Below, piece by piece: positions 36,247-45,626 of a DNA stretch of 53,486 nt. Each line of letters starts with the position of its first letter. Position 1 is the first letter of the stretch. The stretch is taken from the NCBI GenBank assembly GCA_003021905.1, contig PXPI01000117.1:1-53486 (forward strand). The letters run 5' to 3'. A program made the translations under genes and the position numbers. The DNA comes from Cyanobacteria bacterium SW_9_44_58 (GTDB lineage Bacteria > Cyanobacteriota > Cyanobacteriia > Cyanobacteriales > Rubidibacteraceae). Under the pieces are notes generated by a model. The model did no database searches. It was not told the origin of the DNA and saw nothing but the letters and a program-made list of their open reading frames with translations.

Positions 36247-37203
36247 CTACTGTTTTTCTTCCTCAGCAACATTCGTATCATCTAACAATAAAGAATTAAC
36301 TTTCGCTCGCACATAAGCCTGTCGCGTTAAATATAAAGGGAGTACCGGTACCCCTTCCCAGTCGCCGGTATATTCTAAATAGTTATTCAGAAAAACATTG
36401 CCTAAATGAGAACAGCCGCGAAATTGTAAGTCCATTACCGTAAACGCAACATCATACATGACATCGACAAATCGAAAGGGTTCGTTAAATTCAATGCGAT
36501 CAAACAGTTGAATTTTATCTTGCCACCAACAGATATTTTTTAAGTGTAGATCGCCGTGGCATTCGCGAATAAAGTGATTATTTTTGCGTTTATTAAGAAG
36601 AGAATGGTAGATTTGAAAAAACTGATCGGTGAAAGCTTTTGTTTCCGTAAACTGTTGTTGGGTTTGAGCAATACCAATATATTTTTCGGTTTGTTGATAG
36701 TTATTATGGATCGCTTCTTTAATCGTTTCAGGGTCCCCAAATTGACGAATATAATCATTGGTTTTAGCGTTTTGATGAAACCGAGCTACTTTTTTTCCTA
36801 ATTGCGCCAACAATGATTCAGTTAATTGTCCCGCTTTTTCCATTTCACTGAAGAGTGCCGATTGGGGAAATTGACGCATCTTTAAAAGATAGTCTATCGG
36901 TTTCCCTTGGCCATTGAGTTCTAAAGTGTCATTTTGTTGGGTAATGGGAAAGACATCTAAATAAATATCAGGCGCGATCGGTTGATTTAATTCTAATTCC
37001 TGATAACAATAATACTGTCGTTTTTCCAAACTTGAAAAATCTAAAAAACCTAAATCAAGCGGCTTTTTGAGTTTATAGGCATATTCTCCTGTTAAAAAAA
37101 TATACGAGATATGCGTTTGTAACACTTCAATTGGTTGCTCAACAGGATGAGGATAAAAATCAGCTTGGCTCAGGCACTCTATCAAAGAATTATGATTGAT
37201 CAT
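36247..37203 (-). CDS. Aminoglycoside-phosphotransferase-like domain, N-terminal half of the split bifunctional protein
   Basis: This part of about 318 residues has the kinase-like fold of APH enzymes: TGEYAYKLKKPLDLGFLDFS near the N-terminus, the catalytic HGDLHLKNICWW, and LFDRIEFNEPFRFVDVMYD. In many cyanobacteria this domain is fused to a C-terminal P-loop kinase in one protein of about 520 residues. Here an in-frame TAG (36247-36249) lies between them, after AEEEKQ. I start at ATG 37203 (MINHNSLIEC) rather than TTG 37227. The substrate is unknown. Confidence 0.8.
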   Translation of the reverse strand: MINHNSLIECLSQADFYPHPVEQPIEVLQTHISYIFLTGEYAYKLKKPLDLGFLDFSSLEKRQYYCYQELELNQPIAPDIYLDVFPITQQNDTLELNGQGKPIDYLLKMRQFPQSALFSEMEKAGQLTESLLAQLGKKVARFHQNAKTNDYIRQFGDPETIKEAIHNNYQQTEKYIGIAQTQQQFTETKAFTDQFFQIYHSLLNKRKNNHFIRECHGDLHLKNICWWQDKIQLFDRIEFNEPFRFVDVMYDVAFTVMDLQFRGCSHLGNVFLNNYLEYTGDWEGVPVLPLYLTRQAYVRAKVNSLLLDDTNVAEEEKQ

Positions 37204-37366
37204 TATGTTAATCTCGGAGCACGACAATTATTATCCTAACAATCTAAAAAATCCGCTTGTTTCCTTATCCCCCACTTTTTCCGAGTAATCTGCAGCAAAC
37301 ATTAATCCATTTGATATTAGTTAGAAATATAGAGACTTGCTTACCAAATTATTCATAATTGTTATT

Positions 37367-38164
37367 TTAACAAGCACCTTTTGTCTTGAAAACAACGACG
37401 ATTGTTTTTAAAATTAAGTTTAAATCATAAGCCACAGACCACTTCCGCTGATAAGCAATATCCATTTTAACCATCTCTTCAAAATCCTTAATCTCAGAGC
37501 GTCCATTCACTTGCCATTCTCCAGTTAACCCCGGCTTAACCCGAAGTCGCTGCAAGTGATGAGGAAAATATTCAGATACTTCATTGGGCGTAGGAGGGCG
37601 GGTTTCCACTAAACTCATTTCTCCTTCGAGAATATTAAAAAACTGAGGAAATTCGTCTAAGCTGGTACGACGAAGAAACTTGCCAACGCGAGTCACGCGG
37701 GGATCATTTTGATTTTTAAAGATATATCCTGTCGCTTCATTTTCCACTAGATGTTTGTAGTTGTCTGCATCTTTAATCATGGAACGAAACTTCCAGATAC
37801 GAAATGTTCTACCATGTAAGCCGACGCGAGTTTGGCTAAAAAGAATGGGCCCCGGATTGTCCAGGTAAATCGCTGCAGCAAGGGGAATATAGATAATGGC
37901 AGTTATACTCAGCCCCACTAACGCTCCGACAATATCAATAATGCGCTTGGCTTTACTATTCACACAAGGTAATTCATAGCAATCAGCATCTGCTGGCAAT
38001 GAGGTTAATTGCTCTTGAGGAATTGCTTGGATGAAGTGTTGTCGTTCCAGAGAAAAACGATTCGCGATTTGGTTATTGGATTGTTGAGACGCTGATGTTA
38101 CTTGGATAGAACTCAATATTCGCGATATTGCCTGTATTTTATGTAAGTATGTATCAAGCTTCAC
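37367..38164 (-). CDS. Sugar transferase (polyprenyl-phosphate glycosyl-1-phosphate transferase)
   Basis: This 265-residue protein has about 65 variable N-terminal residues, one strong membrane helix (IVGALVGLSITAIIYIPLAA), and the catalytic domain of the bacterial sugar transferase (WcaJ/PglC) family: GPILFSQTRVGLHGRTFRIW, KFRSMIKDAD, RTSLDEFPQFFNIL, VKPGLTGEWQVNGRS. It starts exopolysaccharide units by putting sugar-1-phosphate on undecaprenyl phosphate. The usual SLVGTRPP motif reads SLVETRPP here. It stands alone, not in an exopolysaccharide cluster. Confidence 0.9.
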   Translation of the reverse strand: MKLDTYLHKIQAISRILSSIQVTSASQQSNNQIANRFSLERQHFIQAIPQEQLTSLPADADCYELPCVNSKAKRIIDIVGALVGLSITAIIYIPLAAAIYLDNPGPILFSQTRVGLHGRTFRIWKFRSMIKDADNYKHLVENEATGYIFKNQNDPRVTRVGKFLRRTSLDEFPQFFNILEGEMSLVETRPPTPNEVSEYFPHHLQRLRVKPGLTGEWQVNGRSEIKDFEEMVKMDIAYQRKWSVAYDLNLILKTIVVVFKTKGAC

Positions 38165-38333
38165 CGATTATTCCCTCAGTTCTTTTAAATGAATATAGCT
38201 AAATACTAGGACAATACCATGGATATGTCAAGGAGGAAAAGGGAATTTCACAAATTAGCTCCAAGATATCCTGTACATATTTAGATATCACAGTTATTCT
38301 ATGTTAAAAGTACCGTAATGCCACTGATTTTTC

Positions 38334-39320
38334 TTAATCTTCAAACAGATCATCAAATTCCGACTTTAATTCCCGTGCCATCAATGCTTGTACCGCTTGC
38401 TGCGGTGTTGATTTTCCCTTCAATAGCCGATACACTTGCGCCGAGATGGGAATCGGGATTTGTTCATGGCGGGCGAGCTTAACCAAGACTTGGGTCGTGT
38501 TAATGCCTTCTGCTGTTCCTTCTAAGCTGTCAACAATTTCTTCTAAGGTTTCCCCTTGAGCTAAGCGATAACCCACTTGATAATTCCGGGAAAGAGGACT
38601 GTCACAGGTGGCGAGTAAGTCGCCCAAACCGGATAAACCGAAGAACGTTTCTGTGGATGCACCAAGGGTTGTTCCCACGCGAATCATTTCCGGCAGGGCG
38701 CGCGTGAGGAGACCGGCTTTCGCGTTGGTTCCCAGACTTAAACCATCGCAAACCCCCGCCGCGATCGCGATAACATTCTTTAAAGTTCCGCCCAATTCCG
38801 TGCCAATGGGATCATTATTAATATAGACCCGAAAGGTTTCACAGGCAAACATTTCTTGCACCGCTTCGGCCGCTTCTTGATTTTCGCTAGCCATGACCGT
38901 TGCGGCGGGCAGGTTTTGTTGAATTTCTTTGGCTAAATTGGGACCCGATAAGACCACAATGCGGTGATTGGGAAACGCTTCTTGCCACAGTTGCGAGGGG
39001 GTGTGGGTGGTTTCGGAATCTAAGCCTTTAGTAGCAGTGACAATAATGGCAGACTCGGGAAGCCCAATGGTTTTAACGCGATCGATAATGGAATTGACGC
39101 CTTTCATAGACACGGCAGAGAGGAGAATTTCGGCGTCTTGAATTACCGATTCCAGAGTTGCTTCACCATGTCTTGACCACAAACGAACATGATGATCGCT
39201 GCGTTCAGCCACATCGGCAAGGGTTGATCCCCAAGCCCCAGCACCAATCACTGTGGCAATTTTTTGGGAATTTGGATTCACTTCGGTAAAATCAGTTTGT
39301 TGAGTGTTCGCGTTAACCAT
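38334..39320 (-). CDS. gpsA: NAD(P)-dependent glycerol-3-phosphate dehydrogenase
   Basis: This 328-residue enzyme reduces dihydroxyacetone phosphate to sn-glycerol-3-phosphate for membrane lipids. The Rossmann motif VIGAGAWGSTLA, SGPNLAKEI, GTELGGTLKNVIAIAAG with the catalytic Lys, and GLGDLLATC are family signatures. The N-terminal 20 residues are variable. It is divergent from the Nudix gene with a 17-base gap. Confidence 0.95.
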   Translation of the reverse strand: MVNANTQQTDFTEVNPNSQKIATVIGAGAWGSTLADVAERSDHHVRLWSRHGEATLESVIQDAEILLSAVSMKGVNSIIDRVKTIGLPESAIIVTATKGLDSETTHTPSQLWQEAFPNHRIVVLSGPNLAKEIQQNLPAATVMASENQEAAEAVQEMFACETFRVYINNDPIGTELGGTLKNVIAIAAGVCDGLSLGTNAKAGLLTRALPEMIRVGTTLGASTETFFGLSGLGDLLATCDSPLSRNYQVGYRLAQGETLEEIVDSLEGTAEGINTTQVLVKLARHEQIPIPISAQVYRLLKGKSTPQQAVQALMARELKSEFDDLFED

Positions 39321-39337
39321 TGGTTTAATCCGTAATT

Positions 39338-39787
39338 ATGTCTTATCGCAATCCAGTACCGACGGTTGATATTATTATTGAGTTGCGCGATCGCGCCCAT
39401 CGACCGATTATTTTAATTGAACGAAAAAATCCCCCCTTGGGTTGGGCTTTACCAGGCGGTTTTGTTGACTATGGAGAATCAGTAGAAACCGCTGCCAAAC
39501 GGGAAGCCTATGAAGAAACCAGTTTAGACGTGGAACTCATGGAACAGTTTCAAGTTTACTCGGATCCACAGCGAGATGCGCGTAAACATACCCTTAGCAT
39601 CGTTTTCTTAGCTGCAGCAGTTGGAACTCCTCAAGCTGCGGATGATGCCAAAAATTTAAGGGTTTTTTCTCTTTGGGAACTTCCCGAAAACTTATGTTTC
39701 GATCATCATCAAATTCTAACAGATTATCGCCATTATCGAGATTACGGCTTCCGTCCCAACTTAATTGGTTCTTCTATTGGCCGATAA
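39338..39787 (+). CDS. Nudix hydrolase
   Basis: This 149-residue protein has a full Nudix box: [20 protein letters not shown] and then ETSLDV, with all the metal-binding glutamates. The preceding [16 protein letters not shown] suggests a sub-family acting on sugar nucleotides or ADP-ribose-type substrates. The substrate is not decided by sequence. Its last 46 bases overlap the 3' end of the convergent GH57 gene. Confidence 0.9.
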   Translation: MSYRNPVPTVDIIIELRDRAHRPIILIERKNPPLGWALPGGFVDYGESVETAAKREAYEETSLDVELMEQFQVYSDPQRDARKHTLSIVFLAAAVGTPQAADDAKNLRVFSLWELPENLCFDHHQILTDYRHYRDYGFRPNLIGSSIGR

Positions 39788-41361
39788 ACCTGATAGTCAA
39801 TATTGGGAAAAATATTGTCAATTTTTTCCAGTTTTTCTAGCCAATTGCGATCCAGCGTTCCTTGGGCAAGATCATGATAAATTTTATTAAACCGCTTTAA
39901 ATGAGAACGCGTTCGCCGGTTTGCATAGGGAACCATCGTCCCCGTTCGCATAATAAACGCCCAATCTGAAGACTGTGCCAACAGCAACTCTCTAGCCGCT
40001 TGATTCAATGCCCGTTTTTCCCACTCGTCTTGAGCATTGCGCTGACTCAGCTCAATCATCCGTTCCGTCGCTTCATGCAAATGGGGATAAATCCAAGCAT
40101 TGGCCTCATTTACCCAATACTCATGAAACCCTTTATACCCCCAACTCGACTGCGAGGGCTTACAGACCTGCTGCATCGGCTGCTGACGCAAATAATCCGC
40201 TAAATGGGTCATTTGATACGTGTTTTGGTCATACCAGCACTTGCGGATTACATAATCTAAAAACCATGGCCCCTCATACCACCAATGACCGAACAATTCC
40301 GCATCATAAGGAGACACCACCAAGGGCTTGCGTTGCATTATCCCTGCTAAATGCTCAATTTGCCGCTCGCGGTTAAAGACAAAATTCCCGGCATGTTCCG
40401 CTGCTTTCTCCCGGGCCCAATAGGGATCGTATAACTTCTTCTCCCCAAGCCCAGCATTGCGGCTGGTAATTTTATGATATTTAATTCCGGTATTTTTCCG
40501 TTGCCCATTGGGCAAAATATAGGGGTTAATATACTCATATTCCGCTTCCCAGCCTAAGTCCTTATAAAACTCCCGATAGACCGGATCGCCGGGATAACCC
40601 ACTTGCGATGACCAAACTTGCTGGGAAGACTCATGATCGCGCCCAAAGGCAGCAACGCCGGTTTCGGTATAAATAGGCGCATAGGTGCCATAGCGAGGGC
40701 GAGGACTGGCATACAGCAAGCCATGGCCATCCATTAGAAAATAGCGTAACCCTGCATCGGCTAAGAATCGTTCCAAGCCATCATAATAGGCACATTCCGG
40801 CAGCCAAATTCCCCTGGGGCGACAACCGAAATTTTCTTCATGGTGTTGGCAGGCGATATTAATTTGCGCCCGCACGGCTTCCGGATACATCTTCATTAAG
40901 GGAAGATAGCCATGAGTCGCCGCCGAAGTAATCAGGTCAATGTTTTGGCTGTCTTGAAATTGTTTAAAAGCGCTAACCAAATCGCCTTGATACTTTTCCC
41001 AAGTCTGGCGCACTCGGGCAAACTGATCAACATAATGTTGGGCTAAATACTGAAGATGGCCATGATTCCGGTTATTGTCAATTTCTTTGGCCGCCAGTTC
41101 TTGCAATTGCGCTAAGTGTTTGTCATAGCGTTCTTGCAAAAACGAATCCCGCAACATTGACACCAAAGGCGGTGTCAGACTCATGCTGAGTTTAAACTCA
41201 ATGCCATCCTGCTTTAACGTCTCAAACGTTTGCAACAGAGGAATATAGGTTTCGGTAATTGCTTCAAAAAGCCATTCTTCCTCTAACACATAGTCGCTTT
41301 CGGGATGTCTAACAAAAGGTAAATGAGCGTGTAAAACCAGGGCAAGGTAACCAAGAGCCAT
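39742..41361 (-). CDS. Glycoside hydrolase family 57, probable 1,4-alpha-glucan branching enzyme
   Basis: This 539-residue protein begins [19 protein letters not shown], the start of the GH57/DUF1957 branching-enzyme family. The nucleophile Glu in [12 protein letters not shown] and the acid Asp in [16 protein letters not shown] are present. The C-terminal helical domain ([15 protein letters not shown]) is usual. The family is known to add alpha-1,6 branches to glucans and may act in glycogen metabolism beside GlgB. Confidence 0.92.
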   Translation of the reverse strand: MALGYLALVLHAHLPFVRHPESDYVLEEEWLFEAITETYIPLLQTFETLKQDGIEFKLSMSLTPPLVSMLRDSFLQERYDKHLAQLQELAAKEIDNNRNHGHLQYLAQHYVDQFARVRQTWEKYQGDLVSAFKQFQDSQNIDLITSAATHGYLPLMKMYPEAVRAQINIACQHHEENFGCRPRGIWLPECAYYDGLERFLADAGLRYFLMDGHGLLYASPRPRYGTYAPIYTETGVAAFGRDHESSQQVWSSQVGYPGDPVYREFYKDLGWEAEYEYINPYILPNGQRKNTGIKYHKITSRNAGLGEKKLYDPYWAREKAAEHAGNFVFNRERQIEHLAGIMQRKPLVVSPYDAELFGHWWYEGPWFLDYVIRKCWYDQNTYQMTHLADYLRQQPMQQVCKPSQSSWGYKGFHEYWVNEANAWIYPHLHEATERMIELSQRNAQDEWEKRALNQAARELLLAQSSDWAFIMRTGTMVPYANRRTRSHLKRFNKIYHDLAQGTLDRNWLEKLEKIDNIFPNIDYQVYRPIEEPIKLGRKP

Positions 41362-41483
41362 AAGTAATTGATTGTTCGGATAACGAGTCGGGATAACACT
41401 ACAATTCTATCTTTAATGCTGCCCATGGATAGGTTATCCTTGCCGAAATTTCAATGGGGAGAAGCGCTCCCCTCCTGAACCCC

Positions 41484-42155
41484 TTAATAAGATAAAGCAA
41501 GACGGGAATTGAGGGTAATGTCCAAGTCTTGATTGGGATCAATGGAGATTACTTCCGCTTGTTCTTTGCCCAGCAGCAATCCGCCTAATGCGCCCAAACC
41601 AGCGCCTCCCAATACTTCTTCAGTAGCAATTGCTTTATCGCCGGTAATTGCGGCAATGACGCTGGCTGCGGCTGCGCCGATGGCTGCTCCCTCTAAAATA
41701 TCGCCAGCGCTGGCGCCTTTATCAATGGTTTCCCGGCGGGTGATCACTTGGGAACTGGCATTAATACTTTGAGAAGAGGCTCCCGGGATTTTTAATTCTT
41801 GGGCGACAAAGCGCGATCCATTCCCAGCCGGGCGAATTTCTCCCACTAATTCACTGCCGTAAGGAATCAAGATTCTGCCGGAGCGATCTTTGACATTAGC
41901 AGCAATTTTGAGGGTAACCGGAGCCGTTTCATCCGGTAAGACGACAATTTTTTCCGCTTCGTCATATCGTACCGGCAACGACACCCCAGAGGGAATGGCA
42001 ACGCGGCGTTGAGCTTGTACAAATTCATCATCGCTGCCCAAGAGTTGAGCGGATGCGGGCGTCGATGATAAAAGCAGAGGCGTTGTTATCCCCATCCCTA
42101 GCAAAAGTGAGAGAACCGTTGAGGTTCCTCGTTTAAGCAAAGACAATTGAACCAT
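41484..42155 (-). CDS. Exported protein with a TrbI-like glycine-rich C-terminus
   Basis: This protein of about 223 residues starts at ATG 42155, placed by a GGAGG site eight bases upstream. A signal peptide (LLSLLLGMGITTPLLLSSTPASA) is followed by a beta-rich part (SGVSLPVRYDEAEKIVVLPD, GRILIPYGSELVGEIRP). A Gly/Ala-rich stretch (GDILEGAAIGAAAASVIAA, GGAGLGALGGLLLG) comes next. In cyanobacteria such proteins are often labelled conjugal transfer TrbI-like, by similarity of the fold. No transfer genes are nearby, and the role is unknown, probably periplasmic or envelope. Confidence 0.65.
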   Translation of the reverse strand: MVQLSLLKRGTSTVLSLLLGMGITTPLLLSSTPASAQLLGSDDEFVQAQRRVAIPSGVSLPVRYDEAEKIVVLPDETAPVTLKIAANVKDRSGRILIPYGSELVGEIRPAGNGSRFVAQELKIPGASSQSINASSQVITRRETIDKGASAGDILEGAAIGAAAASVIAAITGDKAIATEEVLGGAGLGALGGLLLGKEQAEVISIDPNQDLDITLNSRLALSY

Positions 42156-42215
42156 TTTATATTTCCTCCAATCTCTCACTTGCTAAAGACAGGGAATGGT
42201 TGATTAAAGTTCCTG

Positions 42216-42410
42216 TTAGACTAAACCGGCACGGTGGCAAATGACAGTAAATGTGGTAGCAATTGCGGTAATCAGCAGCGCCATCCAGGGAGATTGCCCT
42301 TGACTCACGGCAAAAGAGGTTACGGTTCCGGCACCAATGCCAGCGATGGCGATTGTACTTAACAGGTCATTATTAGAAGAACGATTCATTTTTTTAAAAA
42401 AGGAATTCAT
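42216..42410 (-). CDS. Small membrane protein of unknown function
   Basis: The 64 residues hold a basic Asn/Ser-rich start and two hydrophobic segments (LLSTIAIAGIGAGTVTSFAV and WMALLITAIATTFTVI). I do not recognise the family. There is no strong ribosome site before ATG 42410. It lies between the exported protein gene and the carotenoid-type oxidoreductase, on the same strand as both. Confidence 0.5.
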   Translation of the reverse strand: MNSFFKKMNRSSNNDLLSTIAIAGIGAGTVTSFAVSQGQSPWMALLITAIATTFTVICHRAGLV

Positions 42411-42498
42411 ATACTGGTTTCAAATTAGCAACAGAAGCTTGCTTTCCTAAGAAAAGGGGACTTATTCTTAACTAAGTTTTAGTCTTTCTATACGTTTT

Positions 42499-44019
42499 TT
42501 AATATTTTTTTAAAGTTTCTGCCAAGATTTTTTGGGTTTGTTGCGGCGAAACGAAACTATTGGCGCATAAAATGCCTGAGGCGGCAACAGCGGGAACGCC
42601 AATCCCAGGCAGGGTACTGTCGCCAACCCGGTAAAGTCTGGAAATGGGAGTTTTATAACCGGGAAACAGCCCTTCTCCCGCAGGAATAGCAGGTCCATAC
42701 GTTCCCTGATACCGTCGCAGGTAATGGGCGTGAGTCAGGGGAGAACCAATGAGTTCTAAGGTCACGCGATCGCGCACATCGGGAATAATTTTTTCCAGTG
42801 CTTGATACAAGGATGCTACTTTGGCTTGTTTTTTCTCCTGATAAGTGTCATCCCGTTGCCATCCCGAATACGGTTCTAAGGTATAGGCATGAATCAAATG
42901 CTGCCCGGCAGGGGCAAGACTGGCATCCCAAACGGTGGGAATGGAAATCATGCAAGTATTGCCGGGGGCAGCAATATCTTGATTGCTATCGTGAACCACC
43001 ACATGATGACCATTTAAATGTTCCAATCCCTCAGCGCGAATGCCCAAATGCAGGTGCATGAAACTATCAACCGCAGGGGTTTTAAGACTCGCTTTCCGGT
43101 AAGATGAGGGTAAATCCTCAGGTTGCAATAATTGGCCGTAGGTATCCCAAATACTGGCATTGGAGATGACAATGGGGGCTTGCAGGGTCTCGCCGTTTCG
43201 CAGTCGCACTCCCTGGGCTTGGTTATTGGAAACTAAAATCTTTTCCACATGGGCATTGAGCCGCAATTTCCCGCCCCAGCGCTTAAGCCCCCGAACTAAG
43301 CCATTAACAATGGCACCGCTGCCTCCAACCGGGTATTCCACCCCCACACGGGCGCGTTCCCCCAACATAAACGCGACTTCCGGCGCGATCGTGCCGTCTG
43401 CCTTTAACCCGGAAAGCAAGAAACATTCTAAATCAATTAATCGTTTCACCCAAGGATCTTGTACTGTTTTGTTTCGAATATCTCCCACCGAAGCACCCAA
43501 TTGGGGCAATTTTGGCAGTGCTTGCAACAAAGCAGGGAAATACTTGGGGAATAACACTTGTAACAGTTTCCAATCAGCCCGCAATTCGATTGGGGGAATC
43601 CCGTTTAGGCTCTCATAGAGACCTAGCATTTGGGCAACAAAGGCTTGATATTCTTTTGCCCCTTGCGGTGTTATTCTGGCAATTTCCTGACAATAGCGCT
43701 CATTCTCTTGATAGGCTCGAAACGTGCCTTCTGGGAAATGAAATTCTCCAAGGGGATCATAGGGAACGGTTTCTAAAGACTCGCCCAGCACTGTTAAAAT
43801 TTGTTGCAGCGGATTTAAACTAGCAGTATGAGACCCAATGCCAGCATAAAAAGAAGGCCCTGAATCAAAGGCAAATCCCTTGCGCGTGAAACTGTGGGCC
43901 GCCCCGCCGGGAATGCCGTGACTTTCACAAATCAAAACATTATAGCCATAGCGGGCTAATAAACTGCCAGCAGTGAGTCCGCCAATGCCACTGCCCACGA
44001 TAATCACATCTAGCGTCAT
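42499..44019 (-). CDS. FAD-dependent oxidoreductase of the phytoene desaturase/carotenoid isomerase family
   Basis: This 506-residue protein has the FAD-binding VIIVGSGIGGLTAGSLLARY and PGGAAHSFTRKGFAFDSGPS. A C-terminal GDSTLPGIGVPAVAASG, the second flavin region, marks the CrtI/CrtISO/CrtD superfamily. In cyanobacteria, members act as CrtH isomerase or CrtD desaturase, or have unknown roles. This sequence could not be assigned to either with confidence. It is divergent from the protease gene, with 28 bases between the starts. Confidence 0.85.
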   Translation of the reverse strand: MTLDVIIVGSGIGGLTAGSLLARYGYNVLICESHGIPGGAAHSFTRKGFAFDSGPSFYAGIGSHTASLNPLQQILTVLGESLETVPYDPLGEFHFPEGTFRAYQENERYCQEIARITPQGAKEYQAFVAQMLGLYESLNGIPPIELRADWKLLQVLFPKYFPALLQALPKLPQLGASVGDIRNKTVQDPWVKRLIDLECFLLSGLKADGTIAPEVAFMLGERARVGVEYPVGGSGAIVNGLVRGLKRWGGKLRLNAHVEKILVSNNQAQGVRLRNGETLQAPIVISNASIWDTYGQLLQPEDLPSSYRKASLKTPAVDSFMHLHLGIRAEGLEHLNGHHVVVHDSNQDIAAPGNTCMISIPTVWDASLAPAGQHLIHAYTLEPYSGWQRDDTYQEKKQAKVASLYQALEKIIPDVRDRVTLELIGSPLTHAHYLRRYQGTYGPAIPAGEGLFPGYKTPISRLYRVGDSTLPGIGVPAVAASGILCANSFVSPQQTQKILAETLKKY

Positions 44020-44047
44020 TGTTCACTCTCTTTTTTTGCCAAGTCTG

Positions 44048-44998
44048 ATGCAACGACAACAAATTTCCAGTTGGGCTTTGTTCCTTGCGATCGCGATTGC
44101 GGGCGGTTTCCAAGCTCCTGTGGAAGCAACGCCGGTTCCCGCCTCTTCCGATTCTAATGCAGAAACCGTTGCTTGGTCGCTCAGCCCAGAACATGAGTCT
44201 GCTGTAGTCACTTTACATGGGGCAGGGGGCAAAGGCACCGGCAGCATTATCAAAGCCAGCGGCGTTGTTCTTACCAGTGCCCATATTATTACTGATGCTC
44301 ATGGCAAAAAAGTGAGCGTGGTAATGAAAGATGGCACCCAATATCCCGGTAAAGTCATTGCAACCGATAAAAAGCGCGATCTGGCCCTAGTCAAAATCCT
44401 TGCTCGCAAAACTTTCGCGACGTTACCTCTAGCCGATAGCAACAGTTTAGATCAGGGAGAAACCGTTTATGCCCTGGCGGATCCCTTTGCGTCCTTAGAA
44501 GACTTTACAACCGGGAAACTCCGCAACATCAAAGAATCGCAGAATCTCTATACTGATATTGTCCTGAGTCCTGGGGATTCTGGAGGACCTTTGCTCAATT
44601 CCCAGGGAGAAATCATTGGCGTCAATCGCGCCACCCTAAGCTTGCAAAGTTCCCATCAAAAAACAACTTTGGGATTAGCGACGCATATTGCTGTCGTCTA
44701 TCAGTTTCTGCAACAAGCCCAATCGCAGAGCAATACTCAGAGGCAAGAAAATACCACCGCCAACAGCGTCAACTTAGGCATTACCGTTGCCCCTGATACC
44801 TTAGAAATTATTAAAATTGAACCGAATTCCTTAGCCGATCAATGGGGATTGCAACCCGGCGATCAATTAGTCGCTTATAATTATCGCCATTTGGATAGTT
44901 TAGAACCCCTAAAAGAATTTCTAGCCACCAATCCCTCAGAAGTTTTATTATTTTTGCGACGAAATGATTATTTAGTGCGGGTGCGACGGAAACTGTAA
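44048..44998 (+). CDS. HtrA-like trypsin-fold serine protease with a PDZ-like end
   Basis: From ATG 44048 the protein has 316 residues with a signal peptide (SSWALFLAIAIAGGFQAPVEA). The catalytic triad is visible: His in LTSAHII, Asp in KRDLALVKI and Ser in SPGDSGGPL. The C-terminal part (LEIIKIEPNSLADQWGLQPG) is PDZ-like. It probably acts in periplasmic protein quality control or processing. The start at 43973 would overlap the divergent oxidoreductase gene, so it was rejected. Confidence 0.87.
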   Translation: MQRQQISSWALFLAIAIAGGFQAPVEATPVPASSDSNAETVAWSLSPEHESAVVTLHGAGGKGTGSIIKASGVVLTSAHIITDAHGKKVSVVMKDGTQYPGKVIATDKKRDLALVKILARKTFATLPLADSNSLDQGETVYALADPFASLEDFTTGKLRNIKESQNLYTDIVLSPGDSGGPLLNSQGEIIGVNRATLSLQSSHQKTTLGLATHIAVVYQFLQQAQSQSNTQRQENTTANSVNLGITVAPDTLEIIKIEPNSLADQWGLQPGDQLVAYNYRHLDSLEPLKEFLATNPSEVLLFLRRNDYLVRVRRKL

Positions 44999-45060
44999 TC
45001 GACTCTCTAGACAGGTTTGCGATAAATTAGTGATGAAACGCTTAGCATTGGCGCCCTAAC

Positions 45061-45624
45061 TCAAGATAAAGATTCCAACTGTTCCACAACTTGAGTTAAC
45101 TCCTCAACAATTGGAGTGACTTCCCGTTGACGGAACGCATTGGTCAAGGCGCGATAATACCAGAGTGTACCCTGCTTTTTCCCTTGAAACCGCTGCCAAA
45201 TTTCCTCTCCCATGACGCGATAATCTTTAATGATGGAACTGGCATTATGCACTTTATCCGCAACGGAAACTAAAGTCGCTTCCGAAGACATCTTTGGAAT
45301 GTGGGCAATATAAGCCTCTTTGCGTTCTCGCCACGGCGGTTTGGGAATTTCATCGGCATCGGTGCAGGCTTCCACGATGGCAGTTACTCTCTCGCCGAAA
45401 TCGCGGAAAATTTTGTCTCGGGTCGCAATCCCGCCTTGATCTTCGATCGCGTCGTGAAGCAAGGCCGCGATCGCGCAATCTTCATCGCCCCCATATTCCA
45501 GCACCAAACTGCACACCCCTAGTAAATGAGTCATGTAAGGAACATTGGAACCTTTGCGCACTTGTTCTCGGTGTAACTCGCTGGCAAAGGTCAGGGCGCG
45601 ATCAAAACGAAAAGAGAGTTGCAT
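45061..45624 (-). CDS. HD-domain hydrolase related to the RelA/SpoT hydrolase domain (small alarmone hydrolase type)
   Basis: This 187-residue, single-domain protein has the HD-type metal site: His in PYMTHLLGV, His-Asp in ALLHDAIED and Asp in VSVADKVHN. An Arg in EQVRKG is placed as in MESH1/SpoT hydrolases. No synthetase, TGS or ACT domain is present. It may cleave (p)ppGpp or a related nucleotide; this is inference. It starts two bases after the stop of the TspO-family gene and is probably cotranscribed with it. Confidence 0.8.
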   Translation of the reverse strand: MQLSFRFDRALTFASELHREQVRKGSNVPYMTHLLGVCSLVLEYGGDEDCAIAALLHDAIEDQGGIATRDKIFRDFGERVTAIVEACTDADEIPKPPWRERKEAYIAHIPKMSSEATLVSVADKVHNASSIIKDYRVMGEEIWQRFQGKKQGTLWYYRALTNAFRQREVTPIVEELTQVVEQLESLS

Positions 45625-45626
45625 AC

